Assembly (NCBI RefSeq): GCF_002893765.1
Contig: NZ_CP025938.1
Span: forward strand, 2,623,501-2,687,500
From: Tamlana carrageenivorans
GTDB taxonomy: Bacteria > Bacteroidota > Bacteroidia > Flavobacteriales > Flavobacteriaceae
Reading direction: 5' to 3'
Length of the DNA stretch: 64,000 nucleotides
A program made the position numbers and the translations under genes. Positions 46,538 through 55,495 of this stretch are shown here, piece after piece; the stretch's first letter is position 1, and each line of letters starts with the position of its first letter. The notes under the pieces were generated by a model. That model was not told the DNA's origin and did no database searches. It was given only the letters and a program-made list of their open reading frames with translations.

Positions 46538-46773
46538 TTTTAAAATCACTCAGGCCTTTCAAAAGTATGTTTTCAAGATTTAATTTGAAAGTTTTTTAAC
46601 ACTCAAAAAACAGTATAAACCTACAGAAACTGTAAGTTGTTGATTACCAAAACAATCAAACTATTTACTTTGAAAAAAGTAAAAAACTACATTTTGAGTT
46701 TTCTGATTAATTTTTATTTTGCCCAAAAGTATAGCTTAATTAATTCATTAAACTATTGGTTTTGTAATATAAA

Positions 46774-46781
46774 TAGTTTTG
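46774..46781 (+). promoter_or_regulatory. -7 element of the HlyD gene
   Basis: TAGTTTTG matches TAnnTTTG, about 94 bp before the start codon. The -33 box is poor. The 416-bp gap 46459-46874 also holds a small dyad TACAG-AAA-CTGTA at 46622-46634. Confidence 0.4.
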
Positions 46782-46874
46782 TTTTGAACTAAATATGAGG
46801 AGTTTTCATAGTAAATATAAAATAAAAGTTATAATGTAAGTGATTACAAGGCTAACAATAATATTTTAATATTA

Positions 46875-48026
46875 ATGAATCAAATTTATCCAAAAGAATT
46901 TACAGACAATCTTTCGGAAGTGCATAGCTATACCATAGCCGCAAAAAGTAAAATTATCTATAGTATAATTTTATTGTCAGTTATAATTATGCTCCTAGCT
47001 CTACCTTTTATAAAAGTAGATATACATACCTCTGCCAGAGGTATAATTAGACCAGTTCAAGACAGGGTTTCAATAAATATAATGAATTCTGGTAAAGTCA
47101 TTTATTCATCCATAGAATTCAATAAAAATATTAAAAAGGGAGATACCCTTTTACAACTTGACATGTCAGAAGTGAACATAAAAAGCAATTTATTGAATCG
47201 TAAGATTAATGAATTACAATTACTATTGGATGACTTGAACTACATTATTAACTCAAAATATGCCAAAGCATTTAAAATAAAAACATTGAAACTAAAAAAA
47301 GAGTTTATTGTTTTTGAGCAAAAGAAAGCTGAAATTTTAGTGAGGAAGAAAAAAGCAAAGCGAGATTTAGATAGAAATAAGTTACTTTATAAAAAACAAG
47401 TTATTGCAAAGGTTGAATTTGAAAATACAGAGTTTGAATATAATGCCTTAGAAATAGAGCTTGAACGATTTAAAAAGCAAGAAGTAAATAAATGGCAGTC
47501 TTCTTTAGTAGAATATGAGAATGAATTATATGAAGTCAAAAATCAGAAAGAACAATTGGAAAATGACAAATCCTATTATTGTATTATGGCTCCTATTTCT
47601 GGTGTTTTATTAAATGTAAAACCTTTAAGCAAGGGGAGTCTAATAAATTCAGGCGATTTATTAGCCGTAATTTCTCCTAATACGCCATTTATAGCAGAAT
47701 GCTATATTCAACCGAAAGACATAGGAATGATAAAAGAAAATAGCTCTGTAAATTTTCAATTAGATGCTTACAATTATAATCAATGGGGAACTGCAACCGG
47801 AAAAGTTATTGAAATTGCTAAAGACATAGAATCTATTAATAATGAGAAGTATATTTTTAAAGTCTTATGTAGTTTGAATGAAAAAGATTTAAAACTAAAA
47901 AATGGTTTTAAGGGAAACTTAAAAAGAGGCATGACTTTGAACGCTCAATTCTTTTTATCTAGACGAACATTATTTGAATTGTTATACGATCGGGTAGACG
48001 ATTGGATAAACCCTAGTCAAATATAA
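46875..48026 (+). CDS. HlyD family periplasmic adaptor of the peptide exporter
   Basis: The 383-residue protein has one N-terminal membrane helix (IIYSIILLSVIIMLLALPF), a lipoyl-like half (SARGIIRPVQDRVSINIMNSGKV), a long coiled-coil hairpin (about 90-210), the second lipoyl half (IMAPISGVLLNVKPLSKGSL) and a beta-barrel. This is the standard adaptor that links a C39 ABC exporter to an outer-membrane channel. It diverges from the peptide gene across 416 bp. The gene is complete; an IS256 element starts 13 bp after its stop, so any downstream partner has been separated. Confidence 0.88.
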   Translation: MNQIYPKEFTDNLSEVHSYTIAAKSKIIYSIILLSVIIMLLALPFIKVDIHTSARGIIRPVQDRVSINIMNSGKVIYSSIEFNKNIKKGDTLLQLDMSEVNIKSNLLNRKINELQLLLDDLNYIINSKYAKAFKIKTLKLKKEFIVFEQKKAEILVRKKKAKRDLDRNKLLYKKQVIAKVEFENTEFEYNALEIELERFKKQEVNKWQSSLVEYENELYEVKNQKEQLENDKSYYCIMAPISGVLLNVKPLSKGSLINSGDLLAVISPNTPFIAECYIQPKDIGMIKENSSVNFQLDAYNYNQWGTATGKVIEIAKDIESINNEKYIFKVLCSLNEKDLKLKNGFKGNLKRGMTLNAQFFLSRRTLFELLYDRVDDWINPSQI

Positions 48027-48064
48027 AAGACAATCATTGGCAGTATCTCATAAAGTGTGTAAAC

Positions 48065-48100
48065 AAAAAATATCGAGGGTTGCAACCCTCGATATTTTTT
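48065..48100. terminator. 36-bp perfect palindrome at the left end of the IS256 element
   Basis: An 18-bp arm (six A, TATCGAGGGTTG) is followed immediately by its exact complement, ending in six T. It lies between the IS end and the transposase start, so it forms a terminator hairpin in either direction and should shield the transposase gene from transcription entering from hlyD. Confidence 0.75.
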
Positions 48101-48125
48101 GTTTAATTTTAAAATTTACACACTT

Positions 48126-49322
48126 ATGAAGAAAGAAGATTTTCTAAACGACGATTTTTTAAAACAGTTCAAAACAGGAGACGAACTAACCTCTTTTCTA
48201 AAATCCATCCAAAAGCGAGGTATTGAAAAGATGCTAGAAGGAGAACTTGACGCTCATTTAGACTATGAGAAACATCAGCAATCCAATAATAGCAATACCC
48301 GTAACGGCTATGGATCTAAAAGGATAAAAACAGCTTTAGGAGAGACTAATATTAAAGTTCCCAGAGACCGAGAAGCTTCTTTTACCCCTATGCTGGTTCC
48401 TAAACGCACAAACATGGTTGACGGCATAGAAAACGTCATTATCAGCCTTTATGCCAAGGGTATGAGTAATTCTGATATTGAAGAGCAAATCCGAGAAGTT
48501 TACGATTTTGATGTATCTACATCTACCATATCACGTATCACAGATAAAGTTACCAATGATATTATTGCTTGGCAAAACAGACCCCTGGAGCCCGTATATT
48601 TAATTACTTGGATGGATGGTATTGTATTTAAGGTTCGGGAGAACTCTAAAGTCATTAACAAAACCATGTACATCGCCGTAGGACTCCGTAGAGATGGTAA
48701 AAAGGAAGTCTTAGGACTTTGGCTGGGTAAGAATGAATCGGCAGCCTTTTGGATGAGTGTACTAACCGATATGAAAGCCAGAGGCGTTCAGGATTTGCTT
48801 ATCACGGCCACAGATAATCTTAACGGTTTCACCGACACCATTAAAAATGTTTTTCCTGAATCTAAAACCCAAATTTGCGTGGTACATCAGATTCGTAACG
48901 CTTGTCGCTATGTTGTTTGGAAAGACAAGAAGGAATTTACAAAAGACATGAAAAATATCTATGATGCACCCACCAAAAACGCAGCAAAAGCTGCTTTAGA
49001 GGACTTTGCTCAGAAATGGGAACACAAGTACTCTTATGCTATTAAAAGCTGGAGAGACAACTGGGATGAGCTTACTGCTTTTTATGAATTTCCTGTTGAA
49101 ATTAGAAAAATCATTTACACTACCAACCTTATTGAAAACCTTAATGGAAAAATCAGAAAGTACACTAAAAACAAGCTCTCATTCCCAACAGATGAGGCTG
49201 TTATGAAGTCCACTTTTTTAGCCCTTAGAGAGGCTACCAAAAAATGGTCGATGCCTATTAGGAACTGGGGCATTATTTTAAACCAGTTTTTAACTATATT
49301 TGAAAAAAGGGTTCAACTTTAA
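48126..49322 (+). CDS. IS256 family transposase
   Basis: From ATG 48126 (MKKEDFLNDDF) the protein has 398 residues. TALGETNIKVPRDREASF, LITWMDGIVFKV, ITATDNLNGF, CVVHQIRNACRYVVW and NLIENLNGKIRKYTK are the family motifs including the DDE residues. The longer frame from a TTG at 48099 begins inside the palindrome and is unlikely. Confidence 0.95.
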   Translation: MKKEDFLNDDFLKQFKTGDELTSFLKSIQKRGIEKMLEGELDAHLDYEKHQQSNNSNTRNGYGSKRIKTALGETNIKVPRDREASFTPMLVPKRTNMVDGIENVIISLYAKGMSNSDIEEQIREVYDFDVSTSTISRITDKVTNDIIAWQNRPLEPVYLITWMDGIVFKVRENSKVINKTMYIAVGLRRDGKKEVLGLWLGKNESAAFWMSVLTDMKARGVQDLLITATDNLNGFTDTIKNVFPESKTQICVVHQIRNACRYVVWKDKKEFTKDMKNIYDAPTKNAAKAALEDFAQKWEHKYSYAIKSWRDNWDELTAFYEFPVEIRKIIYTTNLIENLNGKIRKYTKNKLSFPTDEAVMKSTFLALREATKKWSMPIRNWGIILNQFLTIFEKRVQL

Positions 49323-49412
49323 AAAAGCTAAACCCTCGATTTATAACTTACACACTTTACGGGATAGTGTCCAATCATTGAAGAGATATAATGTTTTATT
49401 GCACTACACCAT

Positions 49413-50147
49413 TTAATTTTTTTCATTTATCTCGTCGTCAAATTCCAGTTTCAATTTATCGAGTAAGATTTTAAGTAATTTAGAGGAATCTTCTATGTTT
49501 TTTAAAAAAGCTTCATTTTTAACACGATTTCCCATGCTAATATGAATCATGTTCCTTCCATCAGAATGACTTAATTTTGTGCGTAAATCATTTTCATTCT
49601 TAGGGAATTTGTGTGTGAAATGGTTTCTGTATTCTCTAGTGGTTTCTATGCTTGAATTAAATTCAATTAGGAGACCTTTTATGTCATCATTTTGTATTTT
49701 ATTAAATAACTTTTTTTTAAAACATACTTGATGATCTTCATATTTTAAATCATAAAAGCAATTTAAAATTTGTGCTAAAACTTCAAGACAAGAAAAGTAA
49801 AAATAGTAATAGATTTCAACAAAATATTGAAATTGGATCCCGTCTACTAATTCTCTTTCGTTACTTTCTATAATATTATCCTGAATTCCTCTTTCAAAAT
49901 GTACTCTTAAAAATAATTCGGTTTCATGTAATTTAAATAGTTTGTTAGTTAAAACGCGATTCCAATTATAAAGATTGTCTCTTCGATGTACTTCATTGGT
50001 TTCTAGGTCACCGTTTAAAACACTTGTGACACCATTAATTCTTTTAAACCGAAAACTGTCATAGTTCGGTATGTATTTTGTCTGGATTTTGCCTTCTTCT
50101 AAGCTTGGATATTTGTAAAATTTACTTTTAATTGTTTTAGAACTCAT
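49413..50147 (-). CDS. HEPN-like protein downstream of hsdR
   Basis: The 244-residue protein is largely helical. Near its end it has REYRNHFTHKF, an R-x4-H motif (R174, N175, H179) of the kind that forms the RNase site of HEPN proteins. The overall layout recalls Cthe_2314-type HEPN proteins. It follows hsdR by 31 bp on the same strand and is therefore the last gene of the restriction locus. A toxin or defence RNase role is inferred; no partner antitoxin is adjacent. Confidence 0.55.
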   Translation of the reverse strand: MSSKTIKSKFYKYPSLEEGKIQTKYIPNYDSFRFKRINGVTSVLNGDLETNEVHRRDNLYNWNRVLTNKLFKLHETELFLRVHFERGIQDNIIESNERELVDGIQFQYFVEIYYYFYFSCLEVLAQILNCFYDLKYEDHQVCFKKKLFNKIQNDDIKGLLIEFNSSIETTREYRNHFTHKFPKNENDLRTKLSHSDGRNMIHISMGNRVKNEAFLKNIEDSSKLLKILLDKLKLEFDDEINEKN

Positions 50148-50178
50148 TTTTAAGATTTATCCTGCAAGTTTAACATGG

Positions 50179-53100
50179 TTACGCACTCCAGTCACTAAAT
50201 TGACCTTCTGCTTGTTGCATAATTTCCTGAAGGATTTCATTTAGTTTAGTAATAGACACCTTGCCACGAAGTTCTTTTTTTACGGCCAACCGTATTGCGG
50301 CTTTTGCATTTTCTTTTTTTGTCCAGTCTAATTGTAAATTAGCTTTTACAGCTTTTACTACGGCATGGACGATATCTTGAATGGGACCTTCCTCTTTAAT
50401 AATTTCCTTTTTAGCAGCAAGAATATCATAAAAGGCTAATTCTTCTTCGCTTAATCCTAACTCGTCTGTACGTTTAGCTTCATCCTGCAAAGATTTAGCA
50501 CGGTCTATAAGCTCTACAATTGTTGCGTAGCTATCAAGTGCATTATTATGATATTTATCTATAACCTTTTCTAGCTCTTCTTTTAGAGAAGTGTACTTTT
50601 TTATGTTTTTGTGAAGGCGAAGTTTAATTTCGTCTTTTAAAATATTCTTTATCAACTCAATCTTCAAGGCATTGCCATCCTTTTGTTTTTTTGCACCCAG
50701 TAAAAACGTTTCATCCAGAATGGAAATATCTGGTTTTTCAATACCCGACATAGCAAATACATCTACGATGTCTTCGGAGTCTATACTTTGACTAATGAGT
50801 TCTTTAACTTTTTCCTTTTGTTCGCTTCTAGTTGATTTTACAGACTTGGCATTTCGAATAGCCTTAGATACATGCTGTATAAAAAGCACATCGACTATTG
50901 CCTCTTGAATGGCTGGCTGACTTTTAACGATAGACAATAAGCCAGAAAGCTTTTTTTCTCCAAGCATAAAGTCGTTAGCTTCTTCATCGTATTTTATGAT
51001 GTGGTTTACTGCTCGTTTTACTAGCAGAACTTTATCAGCATCTCTGAGTCTTTTCCATTCGTAGTATTCAATATTCTCAGGGATAAAGCTTTTACAGATT
51101 TCTATCTGATTAAAGAACAGTTCCAAAGCCTGCTCCATGTCCAGAGTAGGTTTGCCTTTTCCACCACCTTTCGTGTATTTATCTGTAGCAGATTTTAAAT
51201 TATCACCAATACCAATATAATCAACAATAACACCGTTTCTTTTGTCTTTAAATACTCTGTTGGTTCGGGTAATGGCCTGCATTAAATTGTGGCCTTTCAT
51301 TATTTTGTCCACATACATGGTATGTACACAGGGCGCGTCAAAACCAGTTAACTACATATCGCGAACAATAACAATTTTTAAAGGGTCGTTGTTTTTTCTA
51401 AAACGCTTTTTTAGCGCTTCTGTAGCATCTTTAGTTCTTATATGTTCATTCCACTCAACAGGGTCTTTAGAAATATTACCCGTCATTACCACAGCAATTT
51501 CAGGGCAGCTATCAAGTGATGTTAATGCATTATGCATTTTTACACAGTTTCTGCGACTCATACATACAATCATCGCTTTTCCATCCAGAGTAGAAATTCT
51601 ATTGGTAAAATGATTCAGGATGTCATTAGCAATTTTAGTTACCCGATCTTCACTTCCCGCAGCATCTTCAACAGCAGCCCATTTTAAATTGCTGTTATCT
51701 TCAATGTCCTGAGTGATTTCGTCTACCTCATTATCAATGCTTTCATTCCAGAGATGTAATTTGGCTAATCGTGGTTCGTAGAAAATATTTACTGTGGCAT
51801 TATCGTCTACTGCCTGTTTAATATCGTAAGTATGTATCACCTCCCCAAAAACTTCTTCGGTATCTGCATCTTTACTGTCAACAGGTGTTCCTGTGAATCC
51901 AATAAACGAAGCCTTAGGTAAGGCTTTACGAAGGTTAGATGCAAAGCCATCCAGAAGCCCATATTGTGTGCGATGCGCTTCATCGGCCATGACAATAATG
52001 TTTTCTCGTTCGGATAATACAGGGTGTTCCAGTTCACCTAAAACCTCATCGGAACCTGATTTCAAGCGAAACTTTTCTATGGTTGTAAAAATGACACCTC
52101 CTGCGCCTGCACTTAAAAGCTTTCGTAAATCTTCAGTCGAATCGGCATGTTGTACATCTCCAACCAAATCTTTTGCCAGTACAAAGTTTTCATATAACTG
52201 CATGTCCAGATCACTACGGTCTACCTGAACAACAATAGTTGGGTTTTTCAATTCTGGGAGACTTCTTAAAATCCCCGTATATATGGCCATGGAAATGCTT
52301 TTACCTGAACCCTGGGTATGCCAGATTACTCCAATACGTCCGTCACCAAAAGGACGAACCGATTTTTTAGCTGCTTCTACGGCAAAATTAACGCCGAAAA
52401 ACTGATGATACTTGGCACCCTTTTTAATTAGAGAACCGTTATGGTCTTCGTGAAATATGAAGTTCTTGATATAGTTAAGTAAGCGCTCTTTAGGAAATAA
52501 ACCAAAGAGCAAGGTGTGCATCTGGAAATCATCTTCCGTTACCGTGTCTTTACCGTTAATGCTTTTCCAAGGCGCAAACCATTCCATGTCTGAAGAAAAC
52601 ATGCCATGCTGCGCTTCGTTACCGTCGCTGATAATGGTTAAGGCATTGTATTCAAACAATACAGGAATATCCTTTTTGTAATGCTGTATCTGATTGTGAG
52701 CTTCTTTTATGTTGGTGTTTTCGTCGTACCAGTTCTTCAGTTCGAATACGATTAATGGCAGACCATTAATGTAAATGATGATATCTGGCCGACGCTTATT
52801 TTTACCTGTTATACTAAACTGATTAACTACCAGAAAGGAATTGTTGTCTTTGCCTGACACTGTAAAATCAATAGGATAGATGTGCACCGCTTTCTCGTTA
52901 CCCTGAGCATCTTCGTAATTAAAATCGATGCCCTTGGTACATTTTAAATGAAAGTTCCGGTTGCGGTGTTCCAAATCGGCACCCACATTATTTGTGAATT
53001 CGGCAACAGCCAATAGCTGAACCTCATTCGGAAGCTGCGGGTATTGTTTTTTTATAAAAGCCAATAACTGATCTTTTAATACGACTTCCTTATTATTCTG

Positions 53101-53187
53101 GGGCAGCTCGGTTCCCAGGGTATAATTGTATTTGAGATCTTTTAACCAGTCTATGGTGGCGTTTTCTATATTGGCTTCTGTGGTCAT
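50179..53187 (-). pseudogene. hsdR: Type I restriction subunit HsdR with an internal stop codon
   Basis: Two adjacent frames in one phase form a single 1002-codon gene. The N-terminal part has the nuclease region (PDIIIYINGLPLIVFELKN), Walker A HTQGSGKS and DEAHRTQ; the C-terminal part the remaining helicase region (QAITRTNRVF). They are separated by one TAG at 51352-51354 inside VRDM-stop-LTGFDAPC. This motif normally reads VRDMWLTGFDAP, so TGG has become TAG. The protein would lose helicase motif VI and the C-terminal third unless the stop is suppressed. Confidence 0.9.
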
Positions 53188-54376
53188 AGGCTTTTACTTA
53201 GAGAGCATTTTCGACTTGTTGTCTAATTGCTTTTAATTGAATATCTCCACTTATTAATTTTGGTAATAGGGTGTTTCGTAATTGAATAAGGGTTTGGTTT
53301 TCTGTGTAATTACTCAAATATTGATTATCAATGCTTGCTATCAATTTATTGAACTCTGCAATGATTTTGAAATCAGGAAGTACGAAATACAAATCTTCTA
53401 TTTCCTTTTTGTTTACAGATTTATATACTGTTCCATCTCCAATAATATCATCAGCAGTAAATTTGTTTTTTAACAAGTAGAATAGAAAACCATTTTCAGA
53501 ATGATTTTTAAGTCTTAAGGATGCTAAACCACGTCCTAAAATGATTTTATTTTTTGCAATGTTCAATCTTCCCACGGGAGCTCTAACACTAAATAAAATA
53601 TCGCCCTCCTCTGCATATCGATTACCTTCTGTTGAATAGGTAATATCTTCAGGAAATCTTTCTCCATAATCTTTAACTCCTTGATGAAATGGAAAGCCTA
53701 TTTTTTTATCGTTATAAAATTCCGATTTTGGAGACTGTCCCATAGTTAAGTTGCAAAAATCAACAAGTTTCTTAACCTCCCAACCTTTAGGAGTTTGTCC
53801 AAGTTCACTATCTACAAACGCACCATCTTGAAAGGGGGCAAAATCTACAAACCAATGTTTATATAAGGCCATAGCCATATCTTCTAGTGTTTTGTTAATA
53901 GCTAGGTTGTTTTCTATTTTGTCGTCTATAGCAGAGAGGATGGATGCTATGGCTTTTTGTTCTTGGAGGGGTGGTAATTCGAGTTCTAAATTTTGAAAAG
54001 CTTCTTTAGCAACCCTCTGCCTTCCAGAGGTTCCAATCATGTTCGCTTCTGCAAATTGTCTAACAAATGAATCACGTGATAAATAATAAACAAAGTCCGA
54101 ATCTGAAACCCCTTCCTTTCCTCTAAACACCAGAAATTCGGTAGAGCCGAAACCTTTATTATTCTTTAATCCTTTTACTTGGCAAATTTTTCCGTTTTGT
54201 AAACAAGGTGTAATCCTTGCAAACAATGTATCTCCATTTTGAAATTTAGCACCACCTTTTAATTTTTTAAAATCTGAGGGGGTAACAGATTTGTTATTAG
54301 AATCTAAGTCTTTCATTTCAACAAAAGAAAACTCTTCCTTTGAGTTGAATTGCATCCTTGGATTTATATTAATAAA

Positions 54377-55354
54377 ACCCGTTGTGCATTATGATTTAAA
54401 AGAAAAAAGTTGTTCATCTTACTGAAAATCAGTAAATTGATTTAACTACAAATCATTAATAATGAACAACTTGAGTGCAAATTACGAAAGAATATTGGAA
54501 GTATTAAGAAAAATATCGAAAGAACAACTTTTAAGTTATCAAAGACGACAACCAAAGCTTAGTGATTTAGAACTTATCAGTTTGAGTCTTACTGCCGAAT
54601 TTATGGGAATAGATAGTGAAAATGACCTTTTTAGAAAACTTCCAGATTCCCTATTATCAAAAATAGAGAGAAGTGTCTACAATAGAAGAAGACGAAAACT
54701 AGTTAATAAGCTCAACAGTATCAGGTTAAGCTTAGCTTCCCATTTTAATGAATTTGAAGATTATTTTGTAGTAGATAGTATGCCTTTAGAAGTTTGTAAA
54801 TTATCACGCAGTTCTCGTTCAAAGATTTGTAAAGAAAACACTTATGCATTTCCAGATAAAGGTTATTGTGCAGCTCAAAGTTCTAATTATTACGGTTATA
54901 AACTGCACGCTGTTTGTTCTGTAAATGGTGTCTTTCAAAGTATCGATTTGAGTCCAGCATCTGTACACGATATTAATTATCTTAAAGATATTAAGATGCA
55001 AATAAGCGATTGTACATTAATTGGTGATAAAGGCTATTTATCAACAGAAATACAGCTTAACTTGTTTGAAACCTGTAATATAACGCTAAATACACCTATG
55101 AGAAGCAATCAAAAAAATTACAAAGTACAGCCTTATGTATTTAGAAAAAAGAGGAAAAGGATAGAAACATTATTTTCACAACTTTGTGACCAATTTATGA
55201 TAAGACGCAATTATGCTAAAACTTTTGAAGGTTTTAAAACAAGAATCGTAGCTAAGATAACTGCTTTAACAACTATTCAGTATATCAATAAGTTTATTTT
55301 TGGGAGAAACATTAATAATATTAAAATTAGCATTATTTAAAATGCACAACGGGT
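54377..55354 (+). mobile_element. IS982 family insertion sequence, copy 3, in hsdS (978 bp)
   Basis: Identical ends to the other copies. The target duplication is TAATAAA (54370-54376 and 55355-55361), the same heptamer as in copy 1. Confidence 0.93.
54462..55340 (+). CDS. IS982 family transposase
   Basis: The 292-residue intact DDE transposase is nearly identical to the copies at 16849 and 35330. It is transcribed against hsdS. Confidence 0.95.
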   Translation: MNNLSANYERILEVLRKISKEQLLSYQRRQPKLSDLELISLSLTAEFMGIDSENDLFRKLPDSLLSKIERSVYNRRRRKLVNKLNSIRLSLASHFNEFEDYFVVDSMPLEVCKLSRSSRSKICKENTYAFPDKGYCAAQSSNYYGYKLHAVCSVNGVFQSIDLSPASVHDINYLKDIKMQISDCTLIGDKGYLSTEIQLNLFETCNITLNTPMRSNQKNYKVQPYVFRKKRKRIETLFSQLCDQFMIRRNYAKTFEGFKTRIVAKITALTTIQYINKFIFGRNINNIKISII

Positions 55355-55495
55355 TAATAAAATCAAATAGATTATATGTTTTCCAGTTTTCGGGCATTTA
55401 TTAGAAGTTTTCTTTGTGAAAAAAATAAAAGATAAAAAAGAAACCCCTTGTAAACACTGAGTTTTTTGATTTTTATTTTCAATTTTATTTTTCAT

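Larger units (their letters stand above)
48040..49371 (+). mobile_element. IS256 family insertion sequence after the HlyD gene (1332 bp)
   Basis: Ends share TAAAGTGTGTAA in inverted repeats. CAATCATTG is duplicated on both sides (48031-48039 and 49372-49380), a 9-bp duplication. It is a different IS256 type from the one in the exporter gene. Confidence 0.9.
53198..55397 (-). pseudogene. hsdS: Type I restriction specificity subunit HsdS, disrupted by IS982
   Basis: The main part (54376-53198) has two target-recognition domains and the central conserved segment LPPLQEQKAIASILSAIDDKIE. Across the IS982 element the frame continues: joining at one TAATAAA repeat gives the native start MPENWKTYNLFDFININPR from ATG 55397, 404 residues in all. 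At present the first 12 codons lie beyond the IS. Translation could restart at ATG 54355 (MQFNSKEE), losing the beginning of the first recognition domain. Confidence 0.9.
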
